Shown: one piece after another, positions 24,266 to 31,552 of the stretch | Layout of the letters: each line of letters opens with the position of its first letter | Numbering within the stretch: the first letter of the stretch is position 1 | Assembly (NCBI RefSeq): GCF_004793635.1 | Contig: NZ_SRXV01000002.1 | Coordinates: 434,001-498,000 of the forward strand | Direction: 5' to 3' | Origin: Marinicauda pacifica | GTDB taxonomy: Bacteria; Pseudomonadota; Alphaproteobacteria; Caulobacterales; Maricaulaceae | DNA: 64,000 bases | The notes under the pieces: model-generated | The model's database searches: none | What the model saw: only the letters and a program-made list of their open reading frames with translations | Told to the model about the DNA's origin: nothing | Made by a program: the position numbers and the translations under genes

Positions 24266-25748
24266 GTCGCTCGCCCTCGTCGCGGCAGACGCGCAGCACC
24301 TCGGCCAGGCTCGTCTCGCCCTCGCGCGCCAGCTTCAGCCCCGCCGCGTACAACGTGTCGCGGCCCTTGAAGGCATGGCGGGCCAGATCGCCCTCGCGCG
24401 CATCGTCGTGGATCAGCGTGCGCAAGCCCTCATCGACCACGGCGACTTCGTACACGCCGCGCCGGCCGGCATAGCCGAGATCCTTGCAATGCTCGCACCC
24501 GGCCGGACGCCACAGGGTGACCGCCTCGTCCGGGCCGGCACCCAGAAGCTCCAGCTCGGCCTGGTCGGCCTGGTAGGGTTGCTTGCAGCTCGGGCAGAGC
24601 CGGCGCACCAGGCGCTGGGCCACGATGGCCGAGAGGGTGGAGGCGAGAAGATAGCTCTCCACGCCCATGTCACGCAGGCGCGCTATGGCCGCGACAGCCG
24701 AATTGGTGTGCACGGTCGACAGAACCAGGTGTCCGGTCAGCGAGGCCTGGACCGCGATCTCCGCGGTTTCCCGGTCGCGAATCTCGCCCACCATGACCAC
24801 GTCGGGATCCTGGCGCAGGATCGCGCGCAGGCCGGCTGCGAACGTCATGCCGACCTTGGTGTTGACCTGGGTCTGGCCGATGCCCGGCACCGCGTATTCG
24901 ACCGGATCTTCCACCGTGAGGATATTGCGGGTCTGGTCGTTGAGGCCGTTGAGCCCGGCATACAGCGTCGTGGTCTTGCCCGCGCCGGTCGGGCCGGTGA
25001 CCAGCACGATCCCGTTCGGCTGGGAGAGTGCGCGGGTCAGGTCGGCCAGCGCGCCGGGCTCCATGCCCAGCTGGTCGAGCGAAAAGCGCGCGCTCTCCTT
25101 GTCGAGAAGACGCAGCACCACGCGCTCGCCATAGCGCGACGGCAGGGTGGAGACACGTACATCAATGCCCTTGCCGCCCAGCGACAGGGTCAGGCGTCCG
25201 TCCTGGGGGATGCGCTTCTCGGCAATGTCGAGACGCGACATCACCTTGATGCGGCTGACCAGCGGCGGTGCGACGCGCGGCGACAGGGAGACCGTCTCCT
25301 GCAGCACACCGTCGACGCGGAAGCGGACCGAGACGCGATCCTCGAACGGCTCGACATGGATATCGGACGCGGACAGGCGGACGGCCTCCGCGATCAGACC
25401 GTTGATCAGGCGGATGATCGGCGCATCCGAGGCGCTGTCCAGCAAGTCCTCGGTCTTCGGAATCTCGTCGATCAGGCGCGACAGGCTCTGGGCGCCGACC
25501 TCGTCATCGGCTTCCTCGTTCAGGCCCGCGGCCAGACCGTCGAAGGAATACAGCTCCGACAAGGCGCGGTCGAACGCCTTGGCATCGCAGCGCTCGACGG
25601 CGAACGCGCGGCCCGCCGCGCGGCGGGCCTCGACCAGAGCCATCGGATCGGCATCCGCGCGAAGCAGGAAGACGGGGCTCTCCCCGGTGCAAAGCGCCAC
25701 ACCGCGTTCGCGCGCGAAACTGTAGGCGATCGGTGTCCGGGCGGTCAT
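24252..25748 (-). CDS. gspE: Type II secretion ATPase GspE
   Basis: GspE is the cytoplasmic hexameric ATPase that powers pseudopilus assembly. The 498-residue protein has an N-terminal GspE_N domain, Walker A GPTGAGKTTTLYAGL near residue 250, the Asp box and Walker B (VVMVGEIRDRETAEIA). A zinc-binding CPSCKQP ... CEHC insertion lies near 385-420. It overlaps gspD by 4 bp and gspF by 14 bp. Confidence 0.96.
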   Translation of the reverse strand: MTARTPIAYSFARERGVALCTGESPVFLLRADADPMALVEARRAAGRAFAVERCDAKAFDRALSELYSFDGLAAGLNEEADDEVGAQSLSRLIDEIPKTEDLLDSASDAPIIRLINGLIAEAVRLSASDIHVEPFEDRVSVRFRVDGVLQETVSLSPRVAPPLVSRIKVMSRLDIAEKRIPQDGRLTLSLGGKGIDVRVSTLPSRYGERVVLRLLDKESARFSLDQLGMEPGALADLTRALSQPNGIVLVTGPTGAGKTTTLYAGLNGLNDQTRNILTVEDPVEYAVPGIGQTQVNTKVGMTFAAGLRAILRQDPDVVMVGEIRDRETAEIAVQASLTGHLVLSTVHTNSAVAAIARLRDMGVESYLLASTLSAIVAQRLVRRLCPSCKQPYQADQAELELLGAGPDEAVTLWRPAGCEHCKDLGYAGRRGVYEVAVVDEGLRTLIHDDAREGDLARHAFKGRDTLYAAGLKLAREGETSLAEVLRVCRDEGERHAGV

Positions 25749-27763
25749 TGCGGTCCTTCAGCCGGCTGGGCCGGAAGCGGGCGATCAAACGGGTCCTGGC
25801 CGTCCAGCATCATGTCCACGATCTGGTCCAGGCTCGACCCATTGCCCCGCGTGGCGGCGTTCTGCGCCGCGGTCATCGTGGTGTAGTTCTGCCGGGTCAC
25901 ACCGCGCATGTCCTGCGCCGACCGGATGATCTGTGGGCGGATGAACACCATCAGATTGCGGCGCTGCTGGCTCTGGCTTTCATACCGGAACAGCCGGCCG
26001 AGCGCCGGGATATCGCCCAGGAAAGGCACGGATTCGTCGCGATACTGGTCGTCATTCTCGATCAACCCGCCCAGCACGATGATCTCGCCATCGTCGGCCA
26101 GCACCGTGGTCTGGATTTCGCGCTGATTGGTGATCAGTTCGCTGAAACCGGCACTGACCGGACCGGCGATGGAAGAGACTTCCTGGCGGATGGTCAGGCG
26201 GATCGTGTCGCCCTCATTGATCTGCGGGGTCACGTCGAGCTGGACGCCGACGTCCTGGCGCTCGATCGTGCGGAACGGATTGGTGTTGTTGGAGCCCAGC
26301 GCTTCGCCGGTCGTGATCGGGATTTCCTGACCGACCAGAATGGAGGCTTCCTCGTTGTCGAGCACCATGACGGACGGTTTGGACAGCACGTTGGAGTCGG
26401 TGTCGGTCTCCAGCGCATTCAGGATCAGGCCGAACAACGTGCCGTCGTCGGTCTGGCCGCCGATCCCGATGAGCCCGCCCGAACTGCCCAGAAGCGAGGC
26501 AATGGCCGCCTGACGCAGCGAGACGGGATTGGCCGTATCGTCGTCATCGGACGAGTCCACACCGGCCAGCGCTCCGGTCAGGGCCAAGAGGTCGACCTGG
26601 TTGTCGCCAAAGCGCGAATAGGAGAAGGGCACCGCATCGTCCCCGTCCCCAGCCAGGATGTACTGCACCCCGAGATCGCGCGCCGCCCCGTCGGAAATCT
26701 CCACGATGATCGCCTCGATCATCACTTGCGGGCGACGGATGTCGAGCTGGCGGATGACGAGATCGAGTTCGCGCAGGACCTCCGGATCGCCGTTGACGAT
26801 GATCGCATTGGTCGCGCGGTGAAAGGCGATGGACGTACCCGAGCGGGCCGCGCCTGCACCCTCGGCGCCGGCCGCCGGATCGATGGCGCGCGCGAACTGT
26901 TCCAGGATCGGCAGCAGCGTCTCGCCATCGGCATGATTGAGATAGATGACGCGAAAGGTCTGGCTCGACTGGCTGACCGCGTCGACACGCCGGGCCAACG
27001 AGATCATCTGGGCGACCGAGTCCGGAGATCCACGCAGCAGGATGGAATTGGACGCCGGCACGGCAGCGATGTTCACCGACGCGCTGCGCGAGTCCTCGCC
27101 GGTCACCAGGCTTTCGCGCATCCGGTCGAGAATGCGGGACATTTCATCGGCCGACACGTTATCGAGCGTGACCATCTCCACCACGGACGTATCGCGGTCC
27201 ATCGCCACGAGCACGTCCTCGATGGCGCTGACATTCGATCCGTAATCGACGATCACGACCAGATTGCCCGCTTCGGACGCGTTCACCGCGCCGCTGGGGC
27301 TGACGAGCGGACCGACGCTGCGGATCGCCTCGCGCGCGCTGACATTTTCAAGGCGCACGACCGAGGTCAGGAAAATGTCGCCCTCGCGCTCGCCGCCCGC
27401 TCGCGGGCCGGCCCGCGGGCCGTCGGCTTCAGGCACGATCTGGAAGACACCCGGGGCGGTGCGCACCGCCGCGAAGCCGTGTGTGCGCAGCGTCGCGAGG
27501 AAAACCTGGAAAACCTCGGCTTCTGTCAGGGGGCTCTGCGAGGTGATGGTCACCGTGCCGCGAACGTCTGGATCGACAATAAAGGTGTAGCCGGTGACGA
27601 TGGAGACGTCGTCGATGAAGGCCTGGATATCCGCATTGCGGAAATTCAGCGTGTGTTCCTGGGCATGAGCCTGGAACGGCGCCGCGGCGGGAAGCGGGCC
27701 GAGCACCATCGCGGCGGCGAGGGCGAGTGCGGCGCACGCGCGGGCAGAAAACAAGCCTGTCAT
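25745..27763 (-). CDS. gspD: Type II secretion secretin GspD
   Basis: GspD forms the outer-membrane channel. The 672-residue precursor has a signal peptide (MTGLFSARACAALALAAAMV, cut near AHAQ), an N0 domain starting HTLNFRNADIQAFIDDVS, and repeated N1-N3 domains. The secretin core carries VPFLGDIPALGRLFRY near the C-terminus. A disordered Ser/Asp-rich insertion occurs in the core. The ATG at 27763 lies one base after the gspC stop. No GspS-binding S-domain is obvious at the C-terminus. Confidence 0.95.
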   Translation of the reverse strand: MTGLFSARACAALALAAAMVLGPLPAAAPFQAHAQEHTLNFRNADIQAFIDDVSIVTGYTFIVDPDVRGTVTITSQSPLTEAEVFQVFLATLRTHGFAAVRTAPGVFQIVPEADGPRAGPRAGGEREGDIFLTSVVRLENVSAREAIRSVGPLVSPSGAVNASEAGNLVVIVDYGSNVSAIEDVLVAMDRDTSVVEMVTLDNVSADEMSRILDRMRESLVTGEDSRSASVNIAAVPASNSILLRGSPDSVAQMISLARRVDAVSQSSQTFRVIYLNHADGETLLPILEQFARAIDPAAGAEGAGAARSGTSIAFHRATNAIIVNGDPEVLRELDLVIRQLDIRRPQVMIEAIIVEISDGAARDLGVQYILAGDGDDAVPFSYSRFGDNQVDLLALTGALAGVDSSDDDDTANPVSLRQAAIASLLGSSGGLIGIGGQTDDGTLFGLILNALETDTDSNVLSKPSVMVLDNEEASILVGQEIPITTGEALGSNNTNPFRTIERQDVGVQLDVTPQINEGDTIRLTIRQEVSSIAGPVSAGFSELITNQREIQTTVLADDGEIIVLGGLIENDDQYRDESVPFLGDIPALGRLFRYESQSQQRRNLMVFIRPQIIRSAQDMRGVTRQNYTTMTAAQNAATRGNGSSLDQIVDMMLDGQDPFDRPLPAQPAEGPQ

Positions 27764-27764
27764 C

Positions 27765-28619
27765 TTACAAATCCACTTCGATTGTACGCGCGTCACCGTC
27801 GCGAAGAAGAGTAAAGCGGGCACGCCCGCCCTGGCCAAGCCGCGCCAGGGCATCCAGCGCATCGGCAGGGCCTGAAAGCGGCCGGCCATTGATGGCGGTG
27901 ATCAGATCGCCGGCCTCAAGGCCGGCCCGTTCGAGAAGGCGCGGCTCGCTGTCGGCGAGCACGCGGTAACCGGAGCCGTCCTCGGCCGGGCGGAGACGGA
28001 GTCCGCGTGTCCAGTCCTCGCGCGTCAGCGGCTCGGGCGGCGGCGTTGCCGTGCTGGTGACGGCCTCGGGCGCCTCGCTGGCGCGCAGGAGAGAGGTTCG
28101 CCGCGCGCGCTCTTCGCGCAGGTAGAGACTCTCTCGTACGCCGCGGCGATTGATGATCACGCGGTCGGGATAAATCGCTTCGAGGGTCACGCCGGGCGCA
28201 ATCTCGGCATTGACCGGCAAGGTGCGCTGACCTTCGCCGGGCGCCTCGATGATGGCGGCGCCCGACTGGGCGTCGCCGCCCCGGCGAACCCCGTGAAGCG
28301 TCAGGTCCAGCTGGGTCTCGGGGGCATCCTCTACGGCCGCGGCGGCTGGCCCCGCTGACCCGGCAAAGAGGCGCCCTTCGGTGAGCACTGTCAGGTCGGC
28401 GGTCTCCTCGCGCGCGGACGCGGTTTGAGGAATGAGCGACGGATCGAGATCGAACCGGTCGATTTCCGCGCCATAGGCGACGAACCAGATCGCCCGCGCC
28501 AGGATCAACGCGATCAGCGCGGCCAGCGCAGCCTCCGCCACGGCGCGCGCGATCGCGACGGCCCGGCCGTTGCGGGTCGCCGCCCTGGCGGGCCATGGGG
28601 TGCGAAGAACTGGGCTCAT
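27765..28619 (-). CDS. gspC: Type II secretion protein GspC
   Basis: GspC links the inner-membrane platform to the secretin. The 284-residue protein has a single N-terminal membrane helix (about residues 30-50), a homology-region domain (TLHGVRRGGDAQSGAAIIE) near 105-125 and a C-terminal PDZ-like domain (GLEAGDLITAINGRPLSG). It is the first gene of a contiguous gspC-N operon. The prepilin peptidase gene gspO is not in this cluster. The upstream 150 bp holds a hairpin but no promoter I can call with confidence. Confidence 0.93.
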   Translation of the reverse strand: MSPVLRTPWPARAATRNGRAVAIARAVAEAALAALIALILARAIWFVAYGAEIDRFDLDPSLIPQTASAREETADLTVLTEGRLFAGSAGPAAAAVEDAPETQLDLTLHGVRRGGDAQSGAAIIEAPGEGQRTLPVNAEIAPGVTLEAIYPDRVIINRRGVRESLYLREERARRTSLLRASEAPEAVTSTATPPPEPLTREDWTRGLRLRPAEDGSGYRVLADSEPRLLERAGLEAGDLITAINGRPLSGPADALDALARLGQGGRARFTLLRDGDARTIEVDL

Positions 28620-28708
28620 GGGAGGTTACTCGGCTCTGACCGGGTTTGCGTCAAGAAATTCGTGTGCCGGATTTCGTGTGCCGGAATTTGTCTGTCTGAG
28701 TACGGGCA

Positions 28709-28738
28709 AGGCGGGCCTCCGTTGAAGAAGGCCCGCCT
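28709..28738 (-). terminator. Hairpin between TonB receptor gene and gspC
   Basis: AGGCGGGCC (28709-28717) and GGCCCGCCT (28730-28738) form a perfect 9-bp stem with a 12-nt loop, 33 bp past the TonB receptor stop codon. There is no T-tract on the minus strand, so it may attenuate or stabilise the transcript and need not end it. Just beyond it a 12-bp direct repeat (CGTGTGCCGGA-like) occurs at 28662-28688. Confidence 0.5.
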
Positions 28739-28771
28739 GCTCGCATGACGTCATGTCTCGTGAGACCGGAC

Positions 28772-31474
28772 TTAGAAGGTCCGCGAGACCGAGATCGAGA
28801 AGGTGCTTCCGAGCTCGTAGCTGTCGACAACGACCGAGCTGCTGCCGGCCGACTGCGTGGCGACATAGTCTTCGCCCAGCAGGTTGCGGACCGCGAAGCG
28901 GACATCGAACGTGTTGCCGTCCGCCAGGTCGAACGCCCGGCTGTGTACCAGATCGAGCAGGATCGGCGGCTCTTCGATCACGGCCGGCAAGCCGACCGAG
29001 ACGTTGGCCAGGGCCCGGCTGCGCTCGCCGGTATAGTTGAGCAGAAGCGCGGTACGCGTCTGGGCGTTGGCGTCCTCCCAACCGACCTGGATGTTGGCCA
29101 GATGCTCGGACTGACCCTGAAGCGGGTCGCCGTCCGCGATGAAGCCGCGAGCCGGGCCCACTGAAGGCTGCGGCTCGGCACCCGAGCTCGGCTGGGCCGT
29201 GATCACCGTATCGGTGTCGCTCGCCGTCATTTCCGAGCTGATGTAGGTGTAGTTCGACTTGAAGAAGAACTCGGCATTATCCCAGAACTCGCCATCGAAG
29301 CGGTCGGAGAAATCGAAGCGCTTCTCGAATTCGATCTCGAAACCGGTCAGCGAGGCTTCCGGCGCGTTGATGAACGACGTCGAGAGCGATTCCCCGTCCG
29401 GCAGGATGTATTCCACGATCGGGTTTTCGATCTTCTTGTGGAACATGCCGACCGTGAAGAACTGGTCGCGGCCGAAATACCATTCGAACCGGGCGTCGAA
29501 GTTCTGAAGCTCCGAGTTCACCAGGTACGGGTTGCCGCGGAAACGTTCGTCGATGTCCGGATCGAAGAACTCGGTGAAGCCGAGTTCGCGGAACTGCGGA
29601 CGCACGATGGTTTCCGAGTAGCCGAAGCGCAGCTGCATGTTCTCGGCAAACGTCCAGGTCAGCGTCGCCGCTGGCAGGACGTAATCTTCCGAGATGAAGC
29701 CTTCATTGTCGCCGACATCGGTCGGGTCCTCGGCCGGGAAGCCGAACGTGTCCAGCGTCTGTTCGCCGTCTTCGAAGCGGACGCCGACAGCGGCCCGCAG
29801 GAAGTCGGTGAGCTGGGCATCGGTGCCCGCGTAGAAGGATTCCACTTCCAGTTCGCCGCGATAGGCTTCCGGGGTCAGGATCCCGCCCGTCTCCTGAAGG
29901 CGGAAGCGGGTGTCGAGGATGTTCTGATCCGCGAAGATGTAGTCGATGCGGCTGCCGCGCAGATCCTGCGGGATCGTGCCGGTGAAGCGGAACTCGCGGT
30001 TGAACGCCGTACGCTCGCGCTCGAGATGGCCGTAGCCGGCAGACCAGGTCCACTCATTGCCGAGCATCATCACCGGAAGGGCGAAGTCGACGCCGTACTC
30101 GTCCGTGGTTTCGTCCACGCGCGAGAAGGAGATCGTGTTGCCGTCCCCGGAGTTGCGCAGAAGGAATTCTTCGTTGAAGGGCGCAAAATCGAGCAGACCG
30201 TAATTGTCGCCGACGGCTTCGAGCTGGGCGGTCGTGCCGTTCCACTCATAGTCCGCATTGCGCTGGTTCGGCGCATTGCGCGACGCGTCCGCGGTGGACC
30301 AGCGCCAGTCGACGTCCAGACCCTGGCCGATTTCGAACGTGTGATCGCCCGACAGCTGGTAGGTGTAGACCTGACGCTCGTACCAGGCCGTCCGGTCGCG
30401 GCGCGACAGGGCGTCGAGGTCGGCGTCAATGCCCAGAAGCCGGTTGGCTTCCTTCTCGGTCGAGCGCAGCACGAGGGCCAGCGCCTGCACCGAGTGATTG
30501 CCCGCTTCCACGCCGACATTGAGCATGCCGTTGGACTCGATCGTGTTCGTCGTCGCCGTGCGCTCATAGTCCTGGCTCAGCGAGAGCGTGTCGCCGGTCA
30601 CGCGCGCCTTGGCGCGGCGGCCGATGCGCGTTTCCCAGCTATTGTCGTAACCGGCCGAGGCCAGCACGCCGACGGAGAAGCCGTCGAAATCGTAGCGGTC
30701 GCCCATGGTGATCTCGCCACCAAGGTCGGCCGGGATCAGATCGTCGCGCTGCAGGAGCCACAGGCTGGAGTTTTCCAGCGACCGGCCGATTTCCGCGAGC
30801 GTGGTCGGATCCTGCTCCGACGGCCCGATTTCCGAACCGTTGAAGATGTCCTTGTACTGCTCCGGGAATTCGCGAATTCCGTCGCCGAAGCCGAGCCAGT
30901 CCTGGTCGCCGCCATCATAGGTGAGGCCATGCTCGGCCGTGGTCTGCGTGTTGGCCGCAGCGCTCACGCCGATCTCGATGAAACCTTCCTGCGGCAGGGC
31001 CGAGGTCTCGATCTCGACGACGCCGCCACCAAACTCGCCCGGGAATTGCGGGGAGTAGGTTTTCTGGACGGTGATGTTGCTGATCAGGCTGGTCGGAAAC
31101 AGATCCAGCGGCACGGCGCGGCGGAATGGTTCCGGGCTCGCCAGCGGCGAGCCGTTGATCAGGGTGTTGGAGTAGCGCTCGTTCAGACCGCGGACCACGA
31201 CGAAACGGCCGTCGGAGATCGACAGGCCGGTGACACGGCCCAGCGCCGAGGCGATATCGGAGTCCCCGGTGATCTGGATGTCGGCAGCGTCCACGACGCT
31301 GGAGACTTCCGAGGTCACGCGCTTTTCATCGGGCACGTACTGGTAGCGCACGGTGATGACGTCGTCCGGCTGCGAAGAGCCTTGAGCGGCGTCTTGCGCC
31401 CAGGCGGCACTGACAGGGACCATCGAGGTCGTTGCCAGCAGGGCCGCCGAGAGCGCGATGCGGTTCGCTTTCAT
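28772..31474 (-). CDS. TonB-dependent outer-membrane receptor
   Basis: The 900-residue protein has a signal peptide ending near AAWAQ, a TonB-box-like stretch (DDVITVRYQYVP), a plug domain (residues about 45-170, with FVVVRGLNERYSNTLINGSP and FPGEFGGGVVEIETSA) and a 22-strand barrel ending in SVSRTF with a terminal Phe. Size and the plug motif fit the large receptor group common in Caulobacterales, where substrates are diverse. The ATG at 31474 has GGGGAA upstream. It follows the duplicated lipoprotein gene after 78 bp, on the same strand. The substrate is unknown, but the upstream Pho-box-like array suggests a phosphorus source. Confidence 0.92.
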   Translation of the reverse strand: MKANRIALSAALLATTSMVPVSAAWAQDAAQGSSQPDDVITVRYQYVPDEKRVTSEVSSVVDAADIQITGDSDIASALGRVTGLSISDGRFVVVRGLNERYSNTLINGSPLASPEPFRRAVPLDLFPTSLISNITVQKTYSPQFPGEFGGGVVEIETSALPQEGFIEIGVSAAANTQTTAEHGLTYDGGDQDWLGFGDGIREFPEQYKDIFNGSEIGPSEQDPTTLAEIGRSLENSSLWLLQRDDLIPADLGGEITMGDRYDFDGFSVGVLASAGYDNSWETRIGRRAKARVTGDTLSLSQDYERTATTNTIESNGMLNVGVEAGNHSVQALALVLRSTEKEANRLLGIDADLDALSRRDRTAWYERQVYTYQLSGDHTFEIGQGLDVDWRWSTADASRNAPNQRNADYEWNGTTAQLEAVGDNYGLLDFAPFNEEFLLRNSGDGNTISFSRVDETTDEYGVDFALPVMMLGNEWTWSAGYGHLERERTAFNREFRFTGTIPQDLRGSRIDYIFADQNILDTRFRLQETGGILTPEAYRGELEVESFYAGTDAQLTDFLRAAVGVRFEDGEQTLDTFGFPAEDPTDVGDNEGFISEDYVLPAATLTWTFAENMQLRFGYSETIVRPQFRELGFTEFFDPDIDERFRGNPYLVNSELQNFDARFEWYFGRDQFFTVGMFHKKIENPIVEYILPDGESLSTSFINAPEASLTGFEIEFEKRFDFSDRFDGEFWDNAEFFFKSNYTYISSEMTASDTDTVITAQPSSGAEPQPSVGPARGFIADGDPLQGQSEHLANIQVGWEDANAQTRTALLLNYTGERSRALANVSVGLPAVIEEPPILLDLVHSRAFDLADGNTFDVRFAVRNLLGEDYVATQSAGSSSVVVDSYELGSTFSISVSRTF

Positions 31475-31514
31475 GATATTCCCCAAATAATTTGCATCGC
31501 TAACGCGAGAGCGT

Positions 31515-31543
31515 GGGTCCGGCCTGAGGCTCAGGCCGGACCC
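31515..31543 (-). terminator. Intercistronic palindrome in lipoprotein-receptor gap
   Basis: A 29-nt near-perfect palindrome (GGGTCCGGCCTG ... CAGGCCGGACCC) gives a 12-bp stem with a 5-nt loop, directly after the lipoprotein stop. No T-run follows. Such hairpins often protect the upstream mRNA and lower expression of the downstream gene relative to it. Confidence 0.5.
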
Positions 31544-31552
31544 GGCGCGCCC

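Noticed and set aside
28620..28771. A TTGACG-N17-GAGTAA promoter for gspC
   Set aside because: The -10 part is weak and lies within 15 bp of the start codon, too close for a normal transcript start.
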